64,000 nt of DNA from Bacillus testis (lineage in GTDB: Bacteria; Bacillota; Bacilli; Bacillales; DSM-1321), in the NCBI RefSeq assembly GCF_001243895.1, contig NZ_LN851186.1:1380230-1444229 (forward strand). Direction: 5' to 3'. Position numbers and translations under genes: made by a program. Of the stretch, positions 8,925-17,744 are shown one piece after another (position 1 is the stretch's first letter; every line of letters starts with the position of its first letter). The notes under the pieces are model-generated. The model was not told where the DNA came from. It saw only the letters and a program-made list of their open reading frames with translations, and did not search any database.

Positions 8925-9107
8925 TCACTCTGGGGCGGCTGTGCCAGCTTGCTTCAAAGGAATAAAGCACAATCCGGTATATAGCATAAACGCCCCAAAG
9001 AGGGAAATGCCACCGATATAGACAGTCATCCACGATGGGGACAGGTAGGCGCCCAGGATAAGCGCTAGAAAAAATACCTTTGTGCGAATATAGCTTTGTA
9101 TTTTCAT
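8925..9107 (-). CDS. small two-helix membrane protein (DUF2892-like)
   Basis: 60 residues with two hydrophobic stretches (about 9-27 and 29-49) joined by a Pro-Ser-Trp turn, and a short tail with GLCFIPLKQ. The pattern resembles DUF2892 / YgaP-type inner-membrane segments. It starts 9 nt after the stop of the upstream membrane-protein gene on the same strand. There is no clear Shine-Dalgarno, so it would depend on translational coupling. Function unknown. Confidence 0.45.
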   Translation of the reverse strand: MKIQSYIRTKVFFLALILGAYLSPSWMTVYIGGISLFGAFMLYTGLCFIPLKQAGTAAPE

Positions 9108-9116
9108 GAGAATCTA

Positions 9117-10208
9117 CTATAGGATGGACAACAGAATAGGCACTAGAATGATTCCGCCCAATATAATCCAAGACAGAGGATGGGCAAAATTGCATGTCCA
9201 GCCGATGCCGAATCTCTTTTCCACGAAGAAGGAAGGATCGTTTTTGTTCCAATAGAAGATTCCTCCTTTCCAATGCTCATCATCATCTGTATTGGTATAT
9301 GCCGTTTCTTTCCCGGCTGCACCCTTAAGCCGGCTTCCGCCTTGACCGGTTTTGAATGATAGGATAATAGCCCCGACGACCAGGAGAAAGGCCAAAGCCA
9401 AAGAGATGTATGTTCCTGCACGTTCAGGGAACATACCGAAAGAGATTAATTCAATCATAAGGAAGAGTGCGGATATGAGAATAGCGGCAATAATTGAATA
9501 CCCCGACCATATTCTTCTGAAGGCCAGATTCTGCTCCAATGATTTACCGGGGTTGGATGAGTCAATCTGTTGTTTGGCTTTCATAATGCCGATATTGACC
9601 CCGACCATAACGACCAGCAGAAAGGCCTGCATAAGCGGAATGGAAGCGACCGACATAGGGGTTTTGGCACTATACCCATCTGCATTTCCCTGGAAATCAA
9701 AATGTGTAGGAATCCGGCTTGGCAATGAATCGTATTTTACATAAGCTAATAGCGCTGTCACTAGTATGACAAGGGCAGGGATAGCAAACCAGTAAAAGGA
9801 ATAGACAGGCTTTTGGGAACGGAAGGAAGTATTCACTATTCTTCTCTCGGTATGTTGATCGGTGAACCATCCTTCTTTAAACTTCAGCTTTTTCAGTTCC
9901 TTATGGGAAGGAACGTAGAAGGCTGCAGGTACAACCACGATGGGGATCAAAATAATGACGGCCATTATGTTCTCCGTTAAATAGGCTGGATAGAGATAAT
10001 GTCCGGCAACGATCAATCCGGTAAGCAGAATGGAAGCAATTCCGGTCCGATATGCATATTGTTTTCTCATGCGGTTGATATCGCTCCTCCTCGATACGCT
10101 TTCTGGGAGCGAAACACCGAATAGCTCAGTCTTCCGGGTAAGGTAAGGAATGGTTGCGGCGAGCAGGATTGCCGGCAACAATAGAATGAACAGCAGTAAA
10201 CCTTCCAT
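9117..10208 (-). CDS. DUF1648 / DUF5808 multi-pass membrane protein
   Basis: 363 residues with about seven hydrophobic segments: N-terminal helix 4-20, then about 57-75, 82-100, 140-160, 193-212, 240-262 and 268-288, with a last helix at 345-363. The central part has DUF1648 features (PSRIPTHFDFQGNADGY). The end has the DUF5808 signature DDEHWKGGIFYWNKNDPSFF. It follows a GntR regulator with a 5-nt gap, a pairing common in Bacillaceae. The family includes proteins linked to antimicrobial immunity (SdpI-like) but the role here is not shown. Confidence 0.8.
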   Translation of the reverse strand: MEGLLLFILLLPAILLAATIPYLTRKTELFGVSLPESVSRRSDINRMRKQYAYRTGIASILLTGLIVAGHYLYPAYLTENIMAVIILIPIVVVPAAFYVPSHKELKKLKFKEGWFTDQHTERRIVNTSFRSQKPVYSFYWFAIPALVILVTALLAYVKYDSLPSRIPTHFDFQGNADGYSAKTPMSVASIPLMQAFLLVVMVGVNIGIMKAKQQIDSSNPGKSLEQNLAFRRIWSGYSIIAAILISALFLMIELISFGMFPERAGTYISLALAFLLVVGAIILSFKTGQGGSRLKGAAGKETAYTNTDDDEHWKGGIFYWNKNDPSFFVEKRFGIGWTCNFAHPLSWIILGGIILVPILLSIL

Positions 10209-10213
10209 TTTCT

Positions 10214-10597
10214 TTACTCCTTTTCAATTGAAATTTGATGGTAGACAGTAGCGGACAGCCGCTGAAAATCCTCTAGAGTGAGGCCTCGGCAAATCGATTC
10301 AAGCATAATTGGGTACATTTTCTCTGCCATTCTCTGCAGCTGGCCCTCTGAAGCTGCCCGAGCTTCCGCACTTTCGATGATGGCCCCTTTTTTTCGATGG
10401 ATCGTTATAAAGCCCTCTTGTTTAAGTTGTTGATAGGCTTTGTTGACAGTCAGCATATTGACCCCAAGATCTCCTGCAAGCGACCGTACAGAAGGCAAAG
10501 CATCACCGGCTTTGAGTTCGCCTGCAGCGATTCCTTTCATGACCGCTTGAACCAATTGCGTATAAATAGGCGTTTCCGATTCAAAATTGATTTCCAT
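10214..10597 (-). CDS. GntR-family transcriptional regulator, YtrA subfamily
   Basis: 127 residues. The N-terminal winged helix (about 5-75) has the GntR pattern ETPIYTQLVQAVMKGI, then LPSVRSLAGDLGVNMLTVNK, followed by a short C-terminal dimerisation helix as in YtrA types. AGGAGG at 10613-10618 is about 15 nt from the ATG at 10597 and about 9 nt from an in-frame TTG at 10603, so the true start may be the TTG. It is co-transcribed with the membrane protein downstream and probably represses that operon. Confidence 0.85.
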   Translation of the reverse strand: MEINFESETPIYTQLVQAVMKGIAAGELKAGDALPSVRSLAGDLGVNMLTVNKAYQQLKQEGFITIHRKKGAIIESAEARAASEGQLQRMAEKMYPIMLESICRGLTLEDFQRLSATVYHQISIEKE

Positions 10598-10681
10598 CCA
10601 CAAGAGCAAGGACCTCCTAGTTGTCTTCATTCATTTTTACTGGCGTTAAGCTAGTGATCAAGCAGCAGCAAGAATCTTATT

Positions 10682-10698
10682 TGTCCAACAAATGGACA
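10682..10698. promoter_or_regulatory. inverted repeat, possible GntR operator
   Basis: Perfect arms TGTCCA and TGGACA with a 5-nt spacer lie upstream of the divergent GntR operon and the DinB-like gene. A GGGG-aaaga-CCCC hairpin follows immediately (10701-10713). Assignment to the GntR protein is a guess from position. Confidence 0.35.
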
Positions 10699-10851
10699 GA
10701 GGGGAAAGACCCCGGGTAAAGTTTTATCTGTTATACTTAATATATAACAAAGTAACAGAATTGTAATTATTTTTTTCTCATTTTCCATAGGATTTCTTTA
10801 CTCTCTTAAAGAATAGGTTAAGTGACAGTGTAAAGAAAGGGGTAGGACGGG

Positions 10852-11352
10852 ATGATTGGAAAAGAATATTTACGCGTGGTCCGTGTGCGGATCAATGACA
10901 TGAAAAAACTGGCGGAGGGCGCTTTCAGCCAGGTAAGCGACAGCGGACTGTTCTGGCATGAGAGCAAACAATGCAATAGTATTGCCGTGATTGTGAAGCA
11001 CTTAAGCGGCAATATGGTTTCGCGCTGGACAGATTTTCTGACAAGTGACGGAGAAAAAGAAAGCCGCAATCGCGATGGGGAGTTCATCCAGCATTTTTCG
11101 AATCGCCAGGATATGCTGCGAAGCTGGAATTTGGGTTGGAATACATTCTTCGCCGCTTTGGAAAGTTTGCGGGATACGGACTTATTGAAGACAGTTACAA
11201 TCCAGCAAGAACCCCATTCCGTAATTGAAGCGCTAGAAAAGCAAATGGTGCATTATTCATATCACATAGGCCAGATTGTTTATATAGCTAAACAGTTGGC
11301 GGGCGATGATTGGACCAGCCTTTCTGTTCCCCTCAAACAGCAAAAAGTGTAA
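10852..11352 (+). CDS. DinB/DUF1572-family protein
   Basis: 166 residues. A four-helix-bundle metal-binding fold is suggested by three histidines in family positions: VKHLSGN (His about 44) and MVHYSYHIGQIVYIA (two His about 130 and 134). These resemble YfiT/DinB-type proteins, some of which use thiol cofactors such as bacillithiol. GAAAGGGGTAGG precedes the ATG. Length is normal for DUF1572. No substrate can be named. Confidence 0.85.
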   Translation: MIGKEYLRVVRVRINDMKKLAEGAFSQVSDSGLFWHESKQCNSIAVIVKHLSGNMVSRWTDFLTSDGEKESRNRDGEFIQHFSNRQDMLRSWNLGWNTFFAALESLRDTDLLKTVTIQQEPHSVIEALEKQMVHYSYHIGQIVYIAKQLAGDDWTSLSVPLKQQKV

Positions 11353-11388
11353 AGCAGCGATACGATCGGCAAAAGGAGTGTTTAGACG

Positions 11389-12510
11389 ATGAGTATAGTA
11401 ATTGCAATCGATTCCTTCAAAGGATCCTTAACGAGCATGGAAGCCGCAGAAGCGGTTAAAGCAGCTTTGCTAGATTATGGAATGGATAACGCCATTACGA
11501 TTCCTATTGCGGATGGCGGGGAAGGGACGGTTGCCGCCTTCCTGGCTGGCGGCCGGGGAGAATGGATTCGGGAAGAAGCCACAGACCCGCTTGGGCGGCA
11601 GATAATTGCTCATTATGGTTGGGTGGAAGAAGATAAAATAGCCATCATAGAATGTGCGGCTGCTTCCGGGATTACATTGTTGAAAGAAGAAGAGCTGGAT
11701 CCATGGGAAGCCACTTCCTATGGTACAGGCCAGCTGATGCAGGCGGCAATTGCCAAAGGAGCCCGGAAAATAATCGTAGGATTGGGAGGAAGCGCCGTCA
11801 TAGATGGAGGCATGGGCATGCTTGAAGCACTGGGAGCTACTTTTTTCGATAAGGAGGGAAGCCGTTTAAAGCCGAACGGAGCTTCCCTCGGAAAAGTTGC
11901 TTCGATTTCGCTCAGCGGACTGCCGGATGTTTCCATCGAAGTTGCATCCGATGTCACCAATCCACTCTTAGGAGAAAAAGGAGCCGTTTCATTTTTTGGC
12001 AAGCAGAAGGGATTGAAGCCAGAAGACAGAGCGGCTTTTGAAAGGAATATGGAACATTACGCCCGGATTGTTGCCGGCGCAGTTCACAAGGATTGTTCGG
12101 GACTTATTGGCAGCGGAGCGGCAGGAGGGCTTGGGTTTGCGTTCCATAGTTTCTTTCCATCCCGCTTCTCAAGCGGCTTTGACTTGTTGGCGGAGAAGAT
12201 AAATTTAGACGGTTTGATTCGAAATGCCAGCTTAGTCATTACCGGCGAAGGCAGAATGGATGAACAATCCCTCCATGGCAAAGTGCCTGGAGGGATAGGC
12301 AAATTGGCCAAAAGGCATGGCAAGCCAGTGGTCGCTTTTACAGGCAAAGTGGATATAGATGCCAATGTGGCGAAACGAGAAGGAATCGATGCCATCCTTC
12401 CGATCGTGAATGGACCGATGTCCCTGGAGGAAGCGATGGAACACGCCCCTGCCCTACTTTATGAAGCGGCCTGCCGGATGTGCCAATTGATGAAGCTCAC
12501 ATTCGATTGA
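11389..12510 (+). CDS. glxK: glycerate kinase (GarK/GlxK family)
   Basis: 373 residues. It phosphorylates D-glycerate using ATP. Family features are AIDSFKGSLTSMEAAEA at the N-terminus, PIADGGEGTVAAF (about residue 38), GLGGSAVIDGGMGMLEALG (about 129) and TGEGRMDEQSLHGK (about 285). AAAAGGAGTG lies just upstream. It sits 36 nt after the DinB-like gene and may share its transcript. The IS1182-family element begins 12 nt after its stop codon, so its original terminator was probably the insertion target. Confidence 0.93.
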   Translation: MSIVIAIDSFKGSLTSMEAAEAVKAALLDYGMDNAITIPIADGGEGTVAAFLAGGRGEWIREEATDPLGRQIIAHYGWVEEDKIAIIECAAASGITLLKEEELDPWEATSYGTGQLMQAAIAKGARKIIVGLGGSAVIDGGMGMLEALGATFFDKEGSRLKPNGASLGKVASISLSGLPDVSIEVASDVTNPLLGEKGAVSFFGKQKGLKPEDRAAFERNMEHYARIVAGAVHKDCSGLIGSGAAGGLGFAFHSFFPSRFSSGFDLLAEKINLDGLIRNASLVITGEGRMDEQSLHGKVPGGIGKLAKRHGKPVVAFTGKVDIDANVAKREGIDAILPIVNGPMSLEEAMEHAPALLYEAACRMCQLMKLTFD

Positions 12511-12521
12511 ATGAATCCATA

Positions 12522-14359
12522 AACAAACGAGGCTGGGACAGAACCCTCCTCTAAAATGAAAAAGCCGGTGAAATTTTACAATGAGTAAAATTTCACCGGC
12601 TTTGATTTTTTTCAAAATAAAATAAGGACATTCTCTGTTAAAATTAAGTTACCACACAAAACCAAACAGAAAGAAGTGTCCTTATGTTTAAAGATTATAA
12701 CATGAATCAATTAATTTTGCCTTTAGATTTAGAAGTCAGATTACAAAAGAATGATATCGCCTTCCATGTACACCACTTAGTTGAAAGTATTCCTCATGAA
12801 GCGTTTGAACCATTTCTGCGGAATGAGGGTTGTCCTGCCTATCATCCACGCATGATGTTGAAAATTATCCTATGTGCCTATACACAATCTGTCTTTTCAG
12901 GTCGGAAAATAGAAGCCCTTTTAAAGGACAGTATTCGTATGATGTGGCTGGCGCAAGGATATGAACCAAGCTACCGCACCATCAACCGTTTCCGTGTTCA
13001 ACCTGAAGTAAAAGAATTAATCCGCCAATGTTTCGTTCAATTCCGTTGCCAGCTCGTCCAAGAAAAAATCATTGATCAAGAAGCCATCTTTATTGATGGA
13101 ACGAAGATTGAAGCGAATGCGAATAAGTTTACGTTTGTTTGGAAGAAATCCATCGAGAAGTATCATCAGGGATTAATCGAAAAATCAAATCATCTATATA
13201 AAGAGCTGCTTAAAAATGAAATCATGCCTCAAATTGTACAGGAAAGTGAAGAAGAGTTAACGTTGGAAGAGCTCACTCAAATCGTTGAAAAAGTAGATGA
13301 AGTGATTTCTGAGTACGATCAAAAAATAGAGGCATCAACGAATGGAGCCGAGCGAAAAGCGTTGAGAAGTGAACGGAAATTCCCAAAACAAGCACGAAAA
13401 CAATTAATGGACCATATCCAACGAAAACAGAGATATCAAAAAGACTTTGAAATATTCGGCACACGAAATAGTTATTCAAAGACAGATCCCGACGCGACCT
13501 TTATGCGTATGAAAGATGATTATATGAAAAATGGTCAATTGAAAGCCGGTTATAATGTACAAGTGGCAACAGAAGGACAATACGCGCTTGCCTACAGCCT
13601 CTTTTCGAATCCAACTGATACCCGTACATTAATCCCGTTCTTAGACCAAATTGAACAACATTATTTTGAGTTGCCAAAGCACATCGTCGCAGATGCAGGA
13701 TATGGAAGTGAACAGAATTATGATGATATCCTTTCAAATCGTAAACGAGAAGCGTTAATTACCTATGGAATGTACGTGAAAGAGCAAAAGAAGAAATATA
13801 AACAAAACCCATTCAATACAGCGAATTGGCAGTATGACAAAGAAAAGGATGTATACACGTGTCCCAACCAACAACAACTTGTCTTTAAAAATTATTCAGT
13901 ACGAACAGATAAAGAAGGCTTCACACGTGAATTTAAGATTTATGAGTGTGAAAACTGTTCAGGATGCCCATTGCGTTCCTCATGTACAAAAGCAAAAGAA
14001 GGAAACCATCGAAAAGTAATGGTGAATGAAAAATGGGAACAACAAAAAGAATACGTAAGAGCGAAGCTTTCAGAAGAAGAAACGAGTTCCATTTATCGTA
14101 AAAGAAAAATAGATGTGGAACCAGTTTTTGGATTCTTGAAGGCTAATTTGCATTTCAATCGATTTTCAGTTCGAGGAAAATCGAAAGTTGAAAATGAAAT
14201 GGGCCTTGCATTAATGGCCGTGAATTTAAGGAAATTCACGGCTAACAGGTAAGGATGATTAGAGAAGAATAGAAAAAAGTGAAATTGAGCGCACTCAATT
14301 TCACTTTTTTCATTACTTTTTTCATTATTGAAGCTAGTTCTGTCCCAGCCTCGTTTGTT
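12522..14359 (+). mobile_element. IS1182-family insertion sequence, apparently intact
   Basis: A 23-bp perfect inverted repeat (12522-12544 and 14337-14359) encloses one full transposase gene. The outer 7 bp (AACAAAC / GTTTGTT) may be target arms rather than element, leaving a 16-bp core repeat starting GAGGCTGGGACAG. Just inside each end is a strong hairpin: 19-bp stem 12561-12579/12585-12603 and 17-bp stem 14273-14289/14294-14310, both T-rich afterwards, which would shield the transposase from outside transcription. No direct target duplication is seen. Confidence 0.9.
12684..14252 (+). CDS. IS1182-family transposase
   Basis: 522 residues, full length. The N-terminal DUF772-type domain (about 1-125) has YHPRMMLKIILCAY and SYRTINRFR. 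The catalytic DDE core has the first aspartate in AIFIDGTKIEANAN (Asp138), the second in HIVADAGYGS and the glutamate in IDVEPVFGFLKANL. A cysteine cluster (CENCSGCPLRSSC) lies before the last catalytic block, as usual in the family. AAGAAGTG upstream is a modest ribosome-binding site. It is AT-rich compared with flanking genes, consistent with recent arrival. Confidence 0.95.
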   Translation: MFKDYNMNQLILPLDLEVRLQKNDIAFHVHHLVESIPHEAFEPFLRNEGCPAYHPRMMLKIILCAYTQSVFSGRKIEALLKDSIRMMWLAQGYEPSYRTINRFRVQPEVKELIRQCFVQFRCQLVQEKIIDQEAIFIDGTKIEANANKFTFVWKKSIEKYHQGLIEKSNHLYKELLKNEIMPQIVQESEEELTLEELTQIVEKVDEVISEYDQKIEASTNGAERKALRSERKFPKQARKQLMDHIQRKQRYQKDFEIFGTRNSYSKTDPDATFMRMKDDYMKNGQLKAGYNVQVATEGQYALAYSLFSNPTDTRTLIPFLDQIEQHYFELPKHIVADAGYGSEQNYDDILSNRKREALITYGMYVKEQKKKYKQNPFNTANWQYDKEKDVYTCPNQQQLVFKNYSVRTDKEGFTREFKIYECENCSGCPLRSSCTKAKEGNHRKVMVNEKWEQQKEYVRAKLSEEETSSIYRKRKIDVEPVFGFLKANLHFNRFSVRGKSKVENEMGLALMAVNLRKFTANR

Positions 14360-14372
14360 ATTTGAAATCCAG

Positions 14373-14600
14373 TTATTTGCCTTTTCTGACGACTATTTTC
14401 CATTGTGCATCGCTGGTTTGTTCGAATTCGGTCACATCATGTCCTTCAGTGGCTGCCCAGCGGGGAATGGTTTCCGTTGCTTGTGTGCAGTCGAAATGGA
14501 TAATCAGCTCATCACCTGCAGATAAGGTTTCCATTGCTTTCTTTGCTTCCACCAATGGGAATGGGCAAACCATTCCTGTTGTTTCCAATACTTTTTCCAT
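14373..14600 (-). CDS. TusA/SirA-family sulfur carrier protein
   Basis: 75 residues with the CPxP motif: GMVCPFPLVEAKKAM, cysteine at residue 12. Such proteins accept persulfide sulfur. Adjacent on the same strand is a YeeE/YedE transporter, and this pair (TsuA-TsuB) takes up thiosulfate and passes its sulfur on. The gap to the transporter is about 50 nt with AAAGGAGGAAAAAGGG before the ATG. The C-terminal VVRKGK ends at the normal place. Confidence 0.92.
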   Translation of the reverse strand: MEKVLETTGMVCPFPLVEAKKAMETLSAGDELIIHFDCTQATETIPRWAATEGHDVTEFEQTSDAQWKIVVRKGK

Positions 14601-14648
14601 CCCTTTTTCCTCCTTTAAAAATGGGGAGATAACCCCTTTATTCTTCTT

Positions 14649-15716
14649 TTAAGATGCTTGGGCTGTTGTTGCTGGCGATTGGGCTGCTTTTTTGCTTTTC
14701 CGGATAATAGTAAAGTAGACAGCGACCCATGTGCCGATCAAAAAGAACACGATGGATGCCCAGCCCTGCCAGGTGAAGATGGCGGAGTTCACCAAGCCGT
14801 TACCGATGGTGCAACCGCCTGCCAGTGTAGCGCCGAATCCCATAGCGAGACCGCCGATGGCATTGTTTCTAAGCGTTTTTTTATCAGGAAGGCGGAAACG
14901 GAATTCGCCGCTTCCTTTCGCTGCGATAAAGGAACCAATAAAAATACCGATCACCAGGAACACGCCCCAATCCAGCAAGGCTTTGTCGCCTGTCACTGCA
15001 TATTGAAGGACTTTCGCGCTCGGTGTTGTGATGCCCAAACCGTGCATCCGTCCGGTTGCTTCACTCAGCGGCCAGGCGAGTATGGCAATCAAGCCGACAA
15101 GCAATGCAGTGAAGAAGGGATGCCAGGACCGTTCAAAAAGCAGATGGGCAATGCCCGTCTTTTTCGGCTTTAAGCGGGCCACTTTTATTTTTGGTTTCTT
15201 CATTTCACGAAAAACGAAGCCCCCCACAATGAGAGTGATCAATAAAACTAAAAGCCAAGGCGACACACGGAATGTTTGAAAGATATAAGTGTCCTTCATC
15301 TGATAAGAAAGGACCTTATTGGCGGTTGGTGATAGAACACCAAATTTAGACATTGCTGCCCCGAGCATGTAGCCAAACAAAGCAACCCAGCTGCCGATCA
15401 ACCCTTCGCCGGCTCGGTACCAAGTACCGGTTGCACAGCCCCCGGCGAGCACCATGCCGATACCGAAAATCAAGCCGCCAATCAGCGTGCCTGCCCAAGG
15501 GAACGGCCCCGCTTCCAACGAGATATATCCAGCATCCTTAAGCAGGAAGACACCAATGCTTTGGATGGCAATGACAATGAAAGTCGCCAGGAACATTCTC
15601 CCGTCCCGCGCGATCAATAAATCCCTATATGCCCCGACAACGCAAAAGCGCCCTCTTTGCAGGACAAATCCTAATAATAAGCCGCAAATAATACCAGTAA
15701 TAATCATTTGAACCAT
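14649..15716 (-). CDS. YeeE/YedE-family thiosulfate transporter
   Basis: 355 residues from ATG 15716, chosen because AAAGGAG is 8 nt upstream; a longer frame to 15773 has no such site. About nine or ten membrane helices. Family cysteine motifs are visible: GRFCVVGAYRD (about 24), GGCATGTWYRAGEG (about 92) and GGCTIGNGLVNS (about 310), which correspond to the cysteines lining the thiosulfate path in YeeE. Paired with the TusA-like gene downstream, suggesting thiosulfate import for cysteine synthesis. Confidence 0.9.
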   Translation of the reverse strand: MVQMIITGIICGLLLGFVLQRGRFCVVGAYRDLLIARDGRMFLATFIVIAIQSIGVFLLKDAGYISLEAGPFPWAGTLIGGLIFGIGMVLAGGCATGTWYRAGEGLIGSWVALFGYMLGAAMSKFGVLSPTANKVLSYQMKDTYIFQTFRVSPWLLVLLITLIVGGFVFREMKKPKIKVARLKPKKTGIAHLLFERSWHPFFTALLVGLIAILAWPLSEATGRMHGLGITTPSAKVLQYAVTGDKALLDWGVFLVIGIFIGSFIAAKGSGEFRFRLPDKKTLRNNAIGGLAMGFGATLAGGCTIGNGLVNSAIFTWQGWASIVFFLIGTWVAVYFTIIRKSKKAAQSPATTAQAS

Positions 15717-15841
15717 ATAGACAGCTCCTTTTGTTTTCCAGGATAAAACAATAATACAATAATCCTTATCCAATTACTAGGTTTTAGCGTTTGTTTTTTG
15801 AAAAATGGGCATTTTGACCATGTTTTAAAGAGTGGGAAATA

Positions 15842-15929
15842 TCATTTCAGAAAAACGGAATAAGCGAATAACGATGCCGAGAAAATAAGAAGAATAGACC
15901 TTGAAGATTATTGTGTAATAATTTATAAT
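15842..15929 (+). promoter_or_regulatory. dpp operon promoter with possible CodY box
   Basis: TTGAAG at 15901-15906 and TATAAT at 15924-15929 are separated by 17 nt, a strong SigA promoter about 40 nt upstream of dppA. At 15842-15856 TCATTTCAGAAAAAC matches 10 of 15 positions of the CodY consensus AATTTTCWGAAAATT, with a perfect core. The B. subtilis dpp operon is CodY-repressed, so similar nutrient control is plausible but not shown. Confidence 0.65.
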
Positions 15930-15971
15930 TATATGAATTATCAGTTAAATAAGAAGGGAGTGGAAGGAGCA

Positions 15972-16796
15972 ATGAAAATCTATCTAAGTGTTGATATGGA
16001 AGGAATTACTGGTTTAGTAGATTACACGCACGTGTTTTCCAACCAGCATAATTATGAAAGAGGCAGGGCTATTATGACTGCCGAAGCAAATGCGGTCATT
16101 TCAGCCGCGTTTGAGGAAAAAGCAGCGGAAGTCATTGTCAATGACAGCCATTCAAAAATGAATAATCTGTTGATTGAGCAAATCCATCCAGAAGCCAAAC
16201 TGATTTCCGGCGATGTGAAGCCATTTTCAATGGTCCAGGGGCTTGATGGCTCATATGATGGAGCTATTTTTGTAGGATACCATGCCCGGGCATCCGCTAA
16301 AGGAGTCATGTCCCATACGATGGTATTCGCTGTCAAAAAAATGTACATAAACGAAGTGGAGGTCGGGGAGTTAGGCTTCAATGCCTATGTTGCCGGCCAC
16401 TATGGCGTCCCGGTCATCATGGTCGCGGGCGATGACGGAGCCGCGGATGAAGCGGGCGAACTCATCCCCGGCATTACAACGGCCATTGTCAAAAAAACCA
16501 CATCCAGATCCTCGGCATTATCACTCACACCGCAGAAAGCGCATCAGTTACTGCAAGAGAAAACCGTCCAAGCAATCCGCAACAAAAAGAATGTCAAACC
16601 ACTCATCCCGCCAGAACATCCATTGCTGACAATCGAATTTAATAACCAAGGCCAAGCAGAATGGGCCAGCCTTATGCCGGGCACCGAATGGCACGAAGGG
16701 ACGACAAAAGTGTCATTCAAGGCGAAAGATATTCTAGAAGCCTATCAAGCCATGCTTGTGATGACAGAATTAGCTACGAACTCGACTTTCAATTAG
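15972..16796 (+). CDS. dppA: D-aminopeptidase DppA
   Basis: 274 residues, the same as B. subtilis DppA. This zinc enzyme forms a ring-like decamer and releases D-Ala from peptides such as D-Ala-D-Ala. All five metal ligands known for DppA are in place: Asp8, Glu10, His60, His104 and Glu133. The start at 15972 is set by GGAAGGAG; an in-frame ATG at 15933 lacks a site. First gene of the dpp-ykf operon. Confidence 0.95.
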   Translation: MKIYLSVDMEGITGLVDYTHVFSNQHNYERGRAIMTAEANAVISAAFEEKAAEVIVNDSHSKMNNLLIEQIHPEAKLISGDVKPFSMVQGLDGSYDGAIFVGYHARASAKGVMSHTMVFAVKKMYINEVEVGELGFNAYVAGHYGVPVIMVAGDDGAADEAGELIPGITTAIVKKTTSRSSALSLTPQKAHQLLQEKTVQAIRNKKNVKPLIPPEHPLLTIEFNNQGQAEWASLMPGTEWHEGTTKVSFKAKDILEAYQAMLVMTELATNSTFN

Positions 16797-16809
16797 GAAG
16801 TGAAAAGAG

Positions 16810-17742
16810 ATGTCCGGATATATCGCTAAACGATTTACAGCCATGCTTTTAACATTATGGGTTATTATGACACTCACCTTTATTTTAATGCACAGCATCC
16901 CAGGATCTCCTTTCAATAATGAAAAAACGACCAGTGAACAAGTAAGAAAGAATATGGAGGCGTTTTACCATTTGGATGAGCCCTTGCCTGTCCAATATGT
17001 CTATTATTTAAAGTCGTTGGTGACATTGGATTTTGGGCCATCGATCTCTAAGTCATCGCAGGATGTCAACGACATGCTGGGCGCTGGATTTCCGGTTTCC
17101 TTTGAATTGGGGGCTCTGACTTTGCTGGTGGCTACCGTCTCAGGAATTGCGCTTGGCACCTTGGCGGCTCTTCGGCATAACGGTGTCATTGATTATTTGG
17201 CAATGGGGTTTGCGGTGTTGGGGATATCGGTGCCCAACTTTGTCCTCGCCACTCTTTTGATTCAGGTACTCGCCGTCCACTGGCCTATTTTTCCGCCAGC
17301 CACATGGACAAGCCCGCTCCATATGGTACTGCCGACTTTGGCGCTTGCCACGGGACCGATGGCGATCATCGCCAGGCTGACCCGGTCGAGCATGCTTGAA
17401 GTATTGACACAGGATTATATTAGAACAGCCCGGGCAAAAGGGCTGTCGCCTGTAAAGATTGTCATCAGGCATGCCCTTAAAAACGCATTAATGCCGGTCA
17501 TTACCGTGCTGGGATCCCTTGCAGCGGGCATCCTTACGGGAACTTTCGTCATTGAAAAAATCTTCGCTATCCCGGGAATGGGACGCTATTTTGTGGAAAG
17601 CATCAATACACGGGATTATCCGGTGATTATGGCGACAACGGTCTTTTATGGCGGCCTGTTGATCATTATGCTTTTCTTGGTCGACTTGGCCTACGGATTA
17701 GTGGATCCACGCATCAAGCTACATAAAAAGGAGGGCCGATAA
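16810..17742 (+). CDS. dppB: dipeptide ABC transporter permease DppB
   Basis: 310 residues with six membrane segments. The binding-protein-dependent transport signature (EAA loop) is near RTARAKGLSPVKIVIRHALK (about 205-224). The N-terminus (GYIAKRFTAMLLTLWVIMT) is typical of the DppB/OppB family. It starts 13 nt after dppA and pairs with DppC to form the membrane channel for imported peptides. Confidence 0.94.
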   Translation: MSGYIAKRFTAMLLTLWVIMTLTFILMHSIPGSPFNNEKTTSEQVRKNMEAFYHLDEPLPVQYVYYLKSLVTLDFGPSISKSSQDVNDMLGAGFPVSFELGALTLLVATVSGIALGTLAALRHNGVIDYLAMGFAVLGISVPNFVLATLLIQVLAVHWPIFPPATWTSPLHMVLPTLALATGPMAIIARLTRSSMLEVLTQDYIRTARAKGLSPVKIVIRHALKNALMPVITVLGSLAAGILTGTFVIEKIFAIPGMGRYFVESINTRDYPVIMATTVFYGGLLIIMLFLVDLAYGLVDPRIKLHKKEGR

Positions 17743-17744
17743 CC

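Noticed and set aside
14658-15173. 171-residue plus-strand ORF
   Set aside because: Antisense to the YeeE transporter, which has clear motifs and a good start site.
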